DNA of 64,000 bases. Source: Athripsodes cinereus (lineage: Eukaryota; Arthropoda; Insecta; Trichoptera; Leptoceridae). Below the pieces are notes generated by a model. That model was not told the origin of the DNA, made no database searches, and saw only the letters and a program-made list of their open reading frames with translations. The stretch's first letter is position 1, and each line of letters starts with the position of its first letter. The translations under genes were made by a program, and so were the position numbers. The stretch covers positions 19,115,384 through 19,179,383 of the forward strand of contig OX388317.1 of assembly GCA_947579605.1 (NCBI GenBank), written 5' to 3'. This document shows, in pieces, positions 21,876-33,620 of the stretch.

Positions 21876-22705
21876 GTGTAAGGCAGGGGTGCTCAAACAG
21901 TCGATCGCGATCGACTGGTCGATCGCGAGAGGTTTTTAAGTCGATCGCGAGCATATTTCAAAAGGTTTTCTAAATATATTTTTTACAATTATTATTGTAA
22001 CTTAATAGGTATTTATTAATTTAGTAACGAACATTTAATGTTCAATTATCTGATAGAATAATCGATGTTAATTTAAGATTTAACATATATTATTTGGAAT
22101 TCGAGGGAGATTCTATTTAATTCCAAATAACAAACGCGTTTCAACCTGCGCGCCTGGGTCAACTTATTTGTGTGAGTCTGCGTTTTCCGAAATGAAAATA
22201 ATTAAATCTAAATATCGTAATCGGCTCAGTGACGAACATCTTAATTCATGCTTGCGTTTGGCACTTAGTAATTATGTGCCATCCTATGAAAAATGTGCAG
22301 ATAACATGCAGTGCCATTCGTCAACATCTAAATAACATTAATAACAAAATTAATAATATTATGACAGCTTGTATAGCGCCGTTCAGTGCAGTGCACTTCA
22401 AGGGCTCTGTACATACAATATTAAAATATCACCGAGTATAGGTTCGTCATAAAATATAAAAATTAATCAATGTCAATCCGTTTTCCAGTTCGTCAATAAA
22501 ATTTAAAAAATAACAATAGTAACAGTTGCGTCAAAGTCGTCCCTGTCGTGATCCTACGTCGATGATGTATATATTTGTAATTACCTAATAAGATATAAAT
22601 AATTTATAAATTTTGTCTTTTATTTTTACCTAGTCGATCGCTTGCCACCTAATAATTTTATGGTCGATCGTCGATGGTTCAAGTCTGAGCACCCCTGGTG
22701 TAAGG
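21876..22705. mobile_element. hAT transposon remnant with 8-bp target duplication
   Basis: The element (21884-22697, 814 bp) begins CAGGGGTGCTCAAAC and ends GTCTGAGCACCCCTG, inverted termini typical of hAT elements. It is flanked by the perfect 8-bp repeat GTGTAAGG (21876-21883, 22698-22705). GTCGATCGCGA words repeat near both ends. It keeps the 3' end of the transposase gene, annotated separately. Confidence 0.92.
22150..22335 (+). pseudogene. hAT transposase C-terminal fragment (ZBED/GTF2IRD2-like)
   Basis: The frame encodes STYLCESAFSEMKIIKSKYR, then NRLSDEHLNSCLRLALSNY and a short tail to a stop at 22333-22335. The TYLCE..FS.MK.IK.KYR.RL.DEHL...LR pattern is the C-terminal dimerisation region of hAT transposases related to ZBED5 and GTF2IRD2. 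The catalytic core and the BED finger are gone, so this is an internal deletion derivative and cannot make a transposase. Confidence 0.88.
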
Positions 22706-23830
22706 TGTAGAGAAAAGGCAAGTTTCTTTTTAAACACAAAATATACAGAAGCTTGAATATCTTGGGATTAGGAAAATGAAGAAAAGGGCGATAAAGAATC
22801 CAGAATTTCTGGATTTTTTTATCCCGCTGCTGAATAAATTAATGATTTTATAGTCCGAAAAACTAATTGAGTGTTTTGGATTATTGAAATAAACGCAAGA
22901 AAGCGGTTAGCCGATGAGTTTCAGAAAAAATACCTATTATAATGAAATAGTAATCTTATTTTATTTTAATTTTTCACTGACAAGACAGTTTTAATAAGCC
23001 ATTCTATTACTTGTAAAAAAATTATAAACCTTTAGACGGTACAAATAAGCCTATAAAAATAATATCTAAATGATAATATTAGCGATTTCTCAATGGTTAC
23101 AATATTTTTAGTAATTTTTTTTATAATTGTTGATAAAAACACCCTGATATGAAAAACACAAAAACGCCCATCTTTGCGATGAAAGATAATTTATTTATTT
23201 TCCTAAAATTATTTAATTTATTTTTTATTAACACAATAACAATAGGTACATAAAATTTAAACAATCAACTACTATATAATAATAAGCCATAAGCATTGCC
23301 CCAATCAGAATTTCTCCTGGTATTATCAGAAAATGATTTTCTTAAATGAATTAGTTGCAAGTAGATAGATGTTTTATGAAAAAAATATGAAAGGACCTTA
23401 GTAATACAAGTTTTCAGAAGAAATTTTCTTGAGAATTCTTTCATCTGAAAAGCATAAAGTTTAAAGTCTACAATCACCACTAATCTAATATTTTATCTAC
23501 CTTCAAAATATAACATATCTTCAGAAGTATAACAAGCCCGTAATAGTTTAGCAAACACCAAATACAATCGTTCCAGGCTATTTGTAAACTAGGTGCTTTC
23601 GAATATTGACAAGTGCTACTACAGTATTACTTCTATAGGTATTCTTTGCACTACCCCTATTGACTTTCCTGTATGAAATTAGTTTTCAATCCCTATTGAC
23701 TTTGGATTGTTTGACCAAGAAGAAGTTTGGAAAAAAATACTGATTTATTTTACGTTTTGCGAACATGATATTTTTTTTTTGCGAATATCTGAAAATTTGA
23801 ATTCATTCTGATAAACCTTTAAGCGAATTA
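22706..23830. other. sol1 intron, nothing recognised
   Basis: A+T-rich DNA, with no gene and no recognised repeat. Confidence 0.5.
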
Positions 23831-23837
23831 ATCTCTC

Positions 23838-24080
23838 TGTCTGTTACATCACGACCATCAAGGCTTTTCCATTAGTCAGGGTAGCCACTAAACTGAACGC
23901 AAGTAACAAACATTCAGCAAGATATTATGTAGAACAATTGCATGCGACAAACATGCAGCCAGACATTAGACCAACCGTGTCCAGCAAACACGTCATGCAC
24001 GTTGTCCTTTTCATGCCAATAAAAACAAGACATTTAGAACGGGTGGCACACCTCATCGCTGAGTTGAAGGTGTTAATTAA
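23838..24080 (-). repeat. SINE-like repeat B copy with internal extra sequence
   Basis: It starts at CATCACGACCATCAAGGC and has TCAGGGTAGCCACTAAACTG; then about 80 bp of unrelated sequence; then GTTGTCCTTTTCATGCC, AGAACGGGTGGCACACCTCA and TCGCTGAGTTGAAG. Confidence 0.65.
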
Positions 24081-24587
24081 GTGGCTAAATACTTGACGTT
24101 TTACAAAAAGATTTTCTAAAATGAAGTAATTAAATTTATATGTAAATAACAAGCAAAATATTAATATTGAATGTGTTGTAATGATATTAATATGCAACTG
24201 ATTTTGAAAGATTGAGGAGATTATCTTAATGTTGTAATATCTTTGAAACGTCAAATTGCTGAAATTCTCGAGAAACGTCGTGAAATTAATATCATTTAAA
24301 ATTTAAAAACAGTCACTTCTATGTATTGTCAATTAGATTTAAATCGCAATAAGTAGGTATACTTTCAGGAGTATTTTCATTTCATAAATTCAAAATCAAA
24401 ACCACGATGAAAGTAGCCCTCAAGGATACACATTTTTTTGTATTTAAATCTTTTCGCATTGTTTTATAATTAATTGTTTCACAGACAAACACGAATTCAA
24501 AGATTTAAGAAATAGATTGCAGCCCTTTGAGTTCTAGGGGATGTATGCGTTCCAAAGATAAAATCTCAATTTTTGAAGATTTCTTCT

Positions 24588-25182
24588 ACTACTCTACCAT
24601 CTTCTACTACTTTACACCACACGTGCAGCCAGCTCACCAGCTGCATGTAATGAACATGCAAACTATCTTCTCTGTGCTTACATAAAAAATAAGGTATTCG
24701 GGATGGCTGGCAAGCCTCATTGCCGAATTTGAGATTTAAAACATATATATTTTTTCAAAAGCCTGCCTTTTACGGGACACGGTACATGATGTCAATTACA
24801 AATATAATGTCATTTTGTCATAAAGTTGAATTACATAAAATTTTATGATCTAGTGATATTTGCTGTCCTGAAAAATTAAAATATTTCCTCGTAAAATGTA
24901 AAATGGTGAAATGGAATAATCCCGTGGAGCACCCGGTAAAGAATTGGTCTCCCACTCTTCTGCGTAAGTTTTCGAGTGTCCTGTAAAAGGCAGGTGTTCG
25001 AAAAAATTAAGACATTTTACTTCTTAAATTCAGCGATGAGGCTTGCCACCCATCCTGAATGTCTTGATTTTATATTGGCACGAAGAGGACAGTTTGCATG
25101 TTTCTTACATGCAGCTGATCTGCTGGCTACCCCACTTGTGGGATATGCCGTGATGGTATAGTAGTAGTAGTAGTAGTAGTAG
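24588..25182. repeat. Head-to-head inverted pair of B copies
   Basis: Minus copy 24588-24790 (CTACCATCTTCTACTACTTT ... CAGCTGCATGTAATGAACAT ... CTGCCTTTTACGGGACAC) is followed after about 100 bp by plus copy 24890-25182. The plus copy is the best one in the window. It has the head GGAGCACCCGGTAAAGAATT, GTTTTCGAGTGTCCTGTAAA, GGCAGGTGTTCGAAAA, GCGATGAGGCTTGCCACCCA, TTGGCACGAAGAGGACAGTT, GCAGCTGATCTGCTGGCTAC, CCCACTTGTGGGATATGCCG, TGATGGTAT and (TAG)n. Full length is about 290 bp. Confidence 0.92.
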
Positions 25183-26021
25183 AATAATTTTATGAATGTA
25201 TTTTTTGATGTTTTTTTATTTTTCCTTTTTTGTATAAAAAAAACACCAAATTATTGTTTTACTTCTATTATATTATTAACATTTAACTTAATAAAAAGTT
25301 TTTCTCTTTTTTAATAAAACTAATATTTATATAGTTTTCATTTGACTTTTATGGAGCAAGGAAAAAATATGTTATTTTTACAACAAACCATTGTATGAGG
25401 TTACACAGAAAAAGGCTCAGTTAAAAAGACAAAGCTACCACTTCGTCAGGGCACTATCGAATAAGGTGACGTTGTCTTTTGTGGTAGTTTCATGTGTAAA
25501 ATTTAGTATAATAATTGATATTATTTCATTGTATTTCTTTTACTGGTAGACTTAATCAACAGATTAAAATTACTTGAAACTGAAAACGTTAATAATTCAT
25601 TCAATACTCATATTTTTTTTACATTATTTCAAGGGGGTCTCGATAACTCTACAAAGAGTACCGAAACTCGTGAACTTTTGATCCTGATTTAAAAATCTCA
25701 AATGAACAGATTTTTCAAAAGCTCATTTATATTTTAATTGGTTTATTGAACGCTCCCCCACTTTTGAAAATGATTGATCATTATTCAAATGTATAATTTT
25801 GTTCGAATTTATATTTTGGAAATAATTATTATGAAGAAATAATAAGTGTTTCTGCTTATGATAGAAGATATAAAAAATAAATACCAATGGAGAAAAAACA
25901 GATGATTATTGGTATAATAAAAACGTACGTGAAATAAAAATATAATGAGATATAAATAAGTAAATATAAATAAGTAAGGATATAAATATAAATATAAATA
26001 AGTAAAGATATAAATATAAAT

Positions 26022-26098
26022 GTTTCTTACATACAGCTGATCTGCTGGCTACCCCACTTGTGGGATATGCCGTGATGGTATAGTAGTAGTAGTAGTAT
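26022..26098 (+). repeat. SINE-like repeat B, 3'-end fragment
   Basis: ACAGCTGATCTGCTGGCTAC, CCCACTTGTGGGATATGCCG and TGATGGTATAG(TAG)n are virtually identical to 25109-25180. The copy is 5' truncated and sits in an ATAAATATAAGTA simple-repeat stretch (25935-26028). Confidence 0.9.
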
Positions 26099-26267
26099 AA
26101 ATAAGAAAAGATGAAACATTAAAAAATTGTTCTGAAAATTTTAGGTACACACGGTCACTAAAAAGTCGTTTCACGTAGGTACTATATTAATTTAATTATA
26201 CGTTTTTTTCCAAAATTTTGGAAATACATTCATTAGTATAATTTTGTAAATTATAAATGTGTTTCAT

Positions 26268-26390
26268 CTCAGCATTTTTCACAAGTGGGATTTCTAGTAG
26301 ACCAATCTCATGATAGACAGACAAACAAACAAGATTAAATAAAATTATCAGAATAGTAGCGTAGGTACCTCATCATTAAGTTGAAGATTT
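26268..26390 (-). repeat. SINE-like repeat B, degenerate copy
   Basis: CATCTCAGCATTTTTCAC, AAGTGGGATTTCTAGTAGAC and GTACCTCATCATTAAGTTGA retain minus-strand B order. Confidence 0.55.
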
Positions 26391-26554
26391 TTACACGTCT
26401 TGAAAGTTTAATTTGAGATAATTATGATATGTCAATCTAAGATATTCAAATAAGTCATTTTAATTAGAGAAATTATAATAAAGGTACATATATCTGCCCT
26501 GTACTCGAGAACTTACAGAAAAAAGAAGGAAACTTATTGTTTTGAACTAAATGG

Positions 26555-26693
26555 TTCTGGGTTGTATGGCCGTGGTCTGGTGGGCAGAAAATCTCCCGAC
26601 GTTTCTACCACAACATGAAGATGCCTACCACAGCTGTAGGCGAAACGTCGGGAGACTTGCTATCCACCGGACCACGGCCATACAACCCGTAAC
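26555..26693. mobile_element. Foldback element I with hammerhead-like core
   Basis: The outer arms are GGGTTGTATGGCCGTGGTCT / GGACCACGGCCATACAACCC and the inner arms CTCCCGACGTTT / AAACGTCGGGAG. Inside, TGAAGA (26616-26621), a GCCTAC/GTAGGC stem with 7-nt loop (26623-26641) and GAAA (26642-26645) match the layout of a hammerhead ribozyme core, closed by the ACG/CGT stem. The C preceding TGAAGA is replaced by A here, and stem I is not obvious. See the findings. Confidence 0.75.
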
Positions 26694-27204
26694 AAGTTAG
26701 TTCATATAACGCCAGACATAAAAACATAAGATATTACATAAACTTTTTATTTGCTAAGGATACCACGACAAAAATCCTGGGCATTAAAAAATCATTCTGG
26801 CTATTACAGTTTCTGTAGAAATAATATTTTTACTAAACATTTCAGCAAGTTTCTGAGTTAAGTTTTCGTATTTTATGTTATTTTTTAATTATTTAATAAT
26901 GTTTTTAAGCTATCTACAAATTTTTCATTTTATTCGTTAGGCATATTGCCGTAGGCAGTGAATCTTTCCAATTTCAAAAAAAAAAAACAATTTTAAAAAT
27001 TAATAAGGTTTCCCATTTTTTCTAACAATATATTTATATCATTTTAAAATATTTTATCATGTTTCTATTGGGCAGATATTTGAAAATTTTATTGATAAAT
27101 TTATTTTCTGACGAAATTGACGACTTCAGATAGAAGCACAAATAGTTTTCAGCCTCTTAAGAGAGGATTAAATCCGAATGAAAAATCACTGACACACGGA
27201 TGTA

Positions 27205-27450
27205 AAAATAGAATAATTTATTTATTCCTTCTTTACTGTACACGTTGGTCACAAAACATATAAATTTATAGACAAAAGCATTCAAATTTTATACACAGAG
27301 GGCAAGTTTTTCGCAAAGGCACGATCTCTTCCAAATAAAAAATAATTTTTCTATCTTGCTGGTATATATTTTATATTGCCACAAAGAGGACAACGTGTAT
27401 GATTATTACATGCAGTTTGTCCACTGGAAATATAGTGATAATGGTGTACT
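27205..27450. repeat. Repeat A copy (minus) followed by B fragment (plus)
   Basis: At 27205-27345: ATTTATTTATTCCTTCTTTA, CTGTACACGTTGG, ACACAGAGGGCAAGTTTTTC and GATCTCTTCC (repeat A). At 27360-27450: TATATTGCCACAAAGAGGAC, ATTACATGCAGTTTGTCCAC and ATAATGGTGTA (worn B). Confidence 0.55.
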
Positions 27451-28329
27451 AGAAATATTTTGTAAAACTCCATGGTATTTATTCATTTTTCATTAAATTT
27501 TCGTTTGTTCTCTTCCGCTGTTAATGCTCCTCGTAAGAATTCAAGAATAAAACAAGTACCTATCCTTCATTTCAAATTGCGATAATCTACCATTTGAATA
27601 ATCTTTTTTACAAAATATTCCTTCTCCTGTTACATTGTTATCATAGGAATTATGTTCCTCAAAAAAAGTCATTTAGTTCTCTTCATCATCTTTTGTCCAT
27701 GAAAGTTCTTGTGGGACCATAGAGTGAAAACAATCGTCCTGCATTCACAGAATATAACTTGAATTAACTACTCCGGCTAATCTAAAATTAATCAAAACGC
27801 TCGCATACAGTACAATAGAACAGAGAAAATTTAGCCAATTACGGGTATTATTTGAAAAATAAAGCGATTGATTTTTGTGTTACAAAAAAAATATATTAAT
27901 ATTATCAAGTAGGTACCTGGGTATCTGCGTTGTAATTTTATTGAACAAAAGAATATCATTATATATTTTCAGGTTTCCTTTTGTCTTCCTTACGTTTTCT
28001 TTTGTTTTCCTCCCTGATCTCATTACGTTTTATCGGCAGATAACATTTCTTAGTCCTTTTAACGAATCTATACATCGTATTATGTAGTACGTACGATCAG
28101 AATCGCTAGCACCACCGTATAGAAATCTTTAATTTCTTAATGTTCCTTCTAATCTTTCCTAGTATAACTATATACCTACTGGATATTTTTCTCTTAATGT
28201 TGGATCTTACCCACTATCCTCTTAATGTGGGTGATTGAGAAAAAGCCTTCTATAAAATTGGTTGGAATAAGCTACGGTAAATAGTACCTACTAAAAGTAA
28301 AATGGATGTTAAGTTTCATTTGACTCTGA

Positions 28330-28575
28330 CCGGATACCGAATAGTATTTTTTCCCTAGAGTCCCCGGCAAATAAAAGACGTATCTCCCATTCTTTTATCG
28401 AATTTTTTGAGTTTCCTTAAAAAGGCAGGTGCAATAAGACATTTAGCATCTTAGATTCAGCGATGAAGTATTATACCTATCCAAAATATCTTATTTTTTT
28501 GCTAGGGAGAGGAAAATTGCATATTTATTACTTGCAGTTAGTCTGCTAGCTACCCCACATTTGTGAAGATATATA
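28330..28575 (+). repeat. SINE-like repeat B copy
   Basis: The head CTAGAGTCCCCGGCAAATAA is followed by TTGAGTTTCCTTAAAAAGGC, AGGTGCAATAAGACATTTAG, TTCAGCGATGAAG and GTCTGCTAGCTACCCCACAT. The tail is lost. Confidence 0.75.
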
Positions 28576-29315
28576 TTTGAGACAAGACAGAAAGAGAGAG
28601 AACACAAAAACCGTCTGGGACTAGTTAACCATTACACTGAAATTATTATGAAATCAAAGCAAACTAACCGATTTATCGATATTGTATGAATGCTTCTAAA
28701 TGTTGTTCCATTAAAACTACAACAGATGACGTCTTTCTACTTTGACAAAAACATGAATTGAATGAAGAACGTATAAAATCTTAAATCCGATCTCCTAACT
28801 TTCGACCATTCTGTTGATAATCTTTTCAATATTCGTCATCCGGATCCGGCCAAACCACTATCCATTTCATCGTTAATATCGTATATGATTTGAGCACATC
28901 AGATCGTTCCAACAAAATGTGTTTCCTTATATTATTCTAAATTTTGTTTACAATAGATCAATTTTTATGTTATCTCCTATGTTTATCTTTATTTTTATGT
29001 TATATCCTTTTTTCTACTACCTAACAAATACATAACAATATCCAACAATTATTGTTGTTGTTTTTTTTTAATTTAAGTTATTTAAGCAAAGTATTTTCTT
29101 ATACCTATGTAGGTAGGTACTTTATTTTAATCATCGCGATCGATTCCGGCATACCCAAGTCATTGACGATCCAATTAATTCTAAATTCAAATAACAAGAA
29201 GTAGGTACCTACGTAAATTGTTAAAATTATTTTAAACGAGCGTATGTAACCCGGCATCGCTCGGGTTTAATTAAATAGAAAACCATGCAAATACATGGGT
29301 TAAAACAACAAAATC
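28576..29315. other. sol1 intron, nothing recognised
   Basis: A+T-rich; scattered GTAGGTAGGTAC words; no gene or named repeat. Confidence 0.45.
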
Positions 29316-29319
29316 TTAT

Positions 29320-29965
29320 TGAAAAAAAATGAAGCACGTGGATAAAAGAAGTAAAAAGCTCTTCCCAATGAGAAAACTAAATTTTTGACTCCCTACATGC
29401 CCATATTTAAGCAACAATAAATAGGTAGGTACCTACATCATAAAAAGCATTGCAAATCTTTTCTTAATGAAAAATCTTGAAGTTTGATACCTCACATGCC
29501 CATATTTAGGTAAAAAAAAATAGGTAGGTACCTACAACGAAAAAAGTGCTAAAAACGTCTTCCCAATGAAAAATCATGAAGTTTGATACCTCACATGCCC
29601 ATATTTAGGTAAAAAATAGGTAGGTACCTACATCGAAAAAAGTGCTTAAAACCTCTTCCCAATGAAAAATCTTGAAGTTTGACACCTCACATGCCCACAT
29701 TTATGTAAAAAAATAATAAGTAGGTACCTACATGGAAAAAAGTACTAAAAACCTCGTCGCGATGAAAAAGCTTGAAGTTAAGAAATCCCACATATTGGTA
29801 GGTACCTACATGGAAAAAGTGCTAAAAACCTCTTCCAAATGAAAAATATGTGAGCTCGACACCCCGAACGCTCATATTTTATTTAGAAAAATAGGCGGGT
29901 ACCTACGTGCAAAAACTACTAAAACTTCATCTTAATGTAAAAACTCGAAGATTGTCATCCCAAAT
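29320..29965. repeat. Minisatellite, about 95-100 bp unit, about 7 copies
   Basis: Each unit carries AGGTAGGTACCTACAT, AAAAAGTGCTAAAAACCTC, TTCCCAATGAAAAATCTTGA, AGTTTGACACCTCACATGCC and CATATTTAGGTAAAAAA. The GGTAGGTACC word recurs at about 29424, 29523, 29619, 29719, 29797 and 29894. The outer units are more diverged than the inner ones. Confidence 0.93.
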
Positions 29966-30754
29966 TTCTATAAGAAAAAAAGGGTAAATATCCCATTTCG
30001 CGAAAAAATTGTAGGCACATTAATGTTAAAATATAATTGTCCACATTCGAATTTGTATTTTTGGTTTGCAGTACATAAATGGGTATTTGAGAGATTTGCT
30101 ATGAAATTAAAAAAAGTCAAGAATAAATTGTCACCTATGTACTCTATATTCCCAAAAAAACCTTAAAAAATGGATTATCTGCATCCTTCAATATTCAAGA
30201 ATATTTAACTATCAAATATTTCATAATGCATGTAAAAAATATTAGGTGAAAATAAATAGGTTCCCACTCATTGAAAAATCATTTAACATTATTTATGGAT
30301 TTTATAGGTAAAACTATTATTATTCTACAGTATAGTTTTCTATGGTTTCATAATGTCTTCCATTATGAAAATAACCCAATATGTCAAAAATATGCAATTT
30401 TTGTTCACGTAATTCAAGAGCTTTTCTCATTAGCAAACACAATATTTTATTACGAAAATAAACCCTAATTATTTAGTTTCAGAATTGTTGTGTTTATTGT
30501 TACATCCATTTTGAAATTAATTCAATACAATGAAAAATGTTTGACTGTGAATATTGCTCTTTACTAAACCTTGCATATATTCTTCATACATTTTGTGGCT
30601 AATTTTGTGACATAGTCGCATAAAAATTAAAATATCTTTATCAATATGTAAGATATTTTAAATGTTTTTAGCCTTAAACCTGCCCAGAAGATGAGACCTC
30701 GTATAGAGTATATTATTTTACTTCGGTCTTTCCTAATTTCCGAGTCCATTAAGG

Positions 30755-30800
30755 ACATACGTACATACATACATACATACATACATACATACATACGAAC
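30755..30800. repeat. (CATA)n microsatellite
   Basis: About nine CATA tetramers in a row. The short open frame across it is not a gene. Confidence 0.95.
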
Positions 30801-31825
30801 GGACTCAAATATTTATGTGTGGATTATAGATATTTCTCGTTACTGTTGCAAAGCTAAAATCATTCCAATATAATTTTAATTTTAGTAAAATTATTTATCA
30901 TAGGTACCTACTTTGATTTTCAAATCCATAGGAAATTTCATTGATAAAAATCTTCATTTAAAAAACTCATAAAGTATGTAAGTGAATAAGAAGTAATTTT
31001 GTCGTCAAAAGCGTTGCTACTACATGTTCAAATTAAAATAAAATAACAAACCTTAAATCTGTTTTGTTAAAAATAAATATAAAGCAAAAAAAAACAAACA
31101 AACTGAATGTGCCAAAAAGCAGGTTATCACTGAGGTGAACTCTTATAAAACCTTTATCTTGCATGATAACATCATCTCACTTAATTTTTGGTAATGTAAA
31201 TACTCATTTTTGCTGTAGGTACTATTTTTTTATAGCATTGAGAAATTTCTCTCTTTGTATTTTCAATAGAAAACTAAAAATATAAGTTGAAACGAAACCG
31301 TAAAATATAAGATGAAAACGATAATTTCGCTCTCTGTGCATTGAATTGCATAACTGATAATTTTGTGATACTTTGTAATGATTAATGCTATAACTACTAA
31401 TGTACAGTAAAGAATAAAATTAATAAATGTAAAAACTACTTAGTAAATTACCTACTGTAAAAATGTTTCCAGGCTAAGTACCGAAATAAATTTTGAGGAC
31501 ATGATAAACATTATTTTGAATTAAAATAATGTTGCAAGGAAAAACATAATAAATAAAAACGACTAAAAAACATTAAGATAATATTTTATTTCCTATGTCT
31601 GCTAGGTCATCATTTTACAAAAATATGTTAATGTTTTTCTCGTCTTTAATCATTAGGACAATATGTTTATTTTATCGTTTGTTATACAAAATGCCCAAAT
31701 TAGCAAACTAGTTGAATTGTAATAATTTCTGGAACCAAACTTATCAATATGCGTATGTGGTTCGATCGCAGAAATTCTCAATTATGAATTATGATGGTAT
31801 TTTTTTCTTTTCACCATCTCCATTT

Positions 31826-33017
31826 AGAGATTAGTCTTTTCTGTTTCATTAGTCCTACTCTCGATTAAGAGATTATGCTACAGTTAATTCTCCTCTTCTC
31901 ACAACATTCCTCACAAGATTCTGATGTCGTTGTCACAGGAACGCTGTACTGTCAAAGAGCGTCTTTTAGGGTATTGGAGACCTTGTTGATAGAAGAGAGG
32001 TCCTCTTTTTACCTAGCTATCATATTATTTTCTCAAAATATGACTAAGCAAGGACTTAGGTCTTTCCCATGAAACAGAAAGTAAAGATATTTGAAGATTA
32101 TACTGACATTAATATTAAAAAAGTTTGTTAATAAAAATAAACCATGTGTTTGATGCATTTTTGTCAACATGAGATTGGTTGAGATCATTGAGGTGTCTGG
32201 CATGAAGTTCCTTCCTACCTCAAGATTCTAACAAAGTATGTAAATAGTTTAGTCGCGGACCTACTGTTTCGTCATTTAAATTTAAAGGTGTATGATTTTT
32301 AACTGCCGTTATTATAATTTTATTTTCATCTAGACAATTTTGTCAATCTTTTCGTGGTATGATATTGACTGATATGTTTGTACCAAAATAAGTAATTTGA
32401 ATCATCAAATATAATCTCACAAGAGATTAGTCTTTTCTGTTTCATTAGTCCTACTCTCGATTAAGAGATTATGCTACAGTTAATTCTCCTCTTCTCACAA
32501 CATTCCTCACAAGATTCTGATGTCGTTGTCACAGGAACGCTGTACTGTCAAAGAGCGTCTTTTAGGGTATTGGAGACCTTGTTGATAGAAGAGAGGTCCT
32601 CTTTTTACCTAGCTATCATATTATTTTCTCAAAATATGACTAAGCAAGGACTTAGGTCTTTCCCATGAAACAGAAAGTAAAGATATTTGAAGATTATACT
32701 GACATTAATATTAAAAAAGTTTGTTAATAAAAATAAACCATGTGTTTGATGCATTTTTGTCAACATGAGATTGGTTGAGATCATTGAGGTGTCTGGCATG
32801 AAGTTCCTTCCTACCTCAAGATTCTAACAAAGTATGTAAATAGTTTAGTCGCGGACCTACTGTTTCGTCATTTAAATTTAAAGGTGTATGATTTTTAACT
32901 GCCGTTATTATAATTTTATTTTCATCTAGACAATTTTGTCAATCTTTTCGTGGTATGATATTGACTGATATGTTTGTACCAAAATAAGTAATTTGAATCA
33001 TCAAATATAATCTCATA
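31826..33017. repeat. Exact tandem duplication, 596-bp unit, two copies
   Basis: Copy 1 (31826-32421) and copy 2 (32422-33017) agree at every position I compared, ending TCAAATATAATCTCA before they diverge at 32420/33016. Each contains an antisense RTE 3' remnant (31868-32075 and 32464-32671). Its translated shadow, DVVVTGTLYCQRA...FSQNM, mirrors the antisense reading of the RTE copy at 7083-7434. Confidence 0.97.
31868..32075 (-). mobile_element. RTE-clade LINE 3' remnant (copy b, duplicated at 32464-32671)
   Basis: Identified by alignment of the antisense reading with that of copy a: both contain the order GT.YC.R, TEE or IEE, SF and SQNM. It is decayed with no intact frame. The duplication copied it exactly, so it predates the duplication. 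Confidence 0.75.
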
Positions 33018-33239
33018 CCCTGTAAAAAAATATAAAAAAAAAACATTTTTCATCTTATTACTTATGTAGGAACTTACTTCCTTTCTTTGAATCCTGTATG
33101 GGTATTAAGTATCTTTGTACCTTCTATATTTTTGTAAACATATGTACGATAATGTTTGAAACTCACGGGAGCTCCTGAATCCAGCACTATGAGGATTTTC
33201 TATAGCTACATATGTGTGTGTGTATTTCCATCACGTAAA

Positions 33240-33430
33240 TATTGTGACGGGTGACATGACGTCGGCATTTTATTATAATGTTATTTATGTTTGAGGTAGT
33301 TACATTATTTATCGCGTAACGCCACTGCTGGCGAGCTTATGTCATTTAGGGATATTATTCCGCTTGTAAATTGTTTTTTGATCATATAATATATTTTTTA
33401 TTGCAATACAATACAAGTTTTGCCTTTTTA
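33240..33430. other. Possible solo LTR, weak
   Basis: TGTGACGGGTGACATGACGT ... GCCACTGCTGGCGAGC ... ACAAGTTTTGCCTTTTTATT resembles the ends of insect LTRs. No TG...CA boundary plus target duplication could be confirmed. Confidence 0.25.
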
Positions 33431-33434
33431 TTTA

Positions 33435-33620
33435 TAATACCATCATAAAGTCACCCACAAATGAGGTGTAGCCAAAAGATTTTTGTTCCCCAAAAAACGC
33501 TTCCATAAAGTTTTCTGTCTGGTCTTTGACTCTTTGGCAGAACACTTAAAAAAAATTAATAGTTCTGTCAAATGCAGGTATTCAGAAATATCTCCATGAA
33601 AACATTAAAAAAATAGTTTT
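33435..33620 (-). repeat. SINE-like repeat B, degenerate copy
   Basis: ATACCATCATAAAGTCACCC, CAAATGAGGTGTAGCC, TCAAATGCAGGTATTCAGAA and CCACCTATTCTCAATGTC are in rearranged minus-strand B order. Confidence 0.45.

Noticed and set aside
30691..30873. Frame with a YIHT repeat
   Set aside because: Produced by the (CATA)n microsatellite.
33240..33430. Solo LTR starting TGTGACGGGTGAC
   Set aside because: No matching CA end with flanking duplication and no internal retroviral-type sequence; kept only as a weak note.
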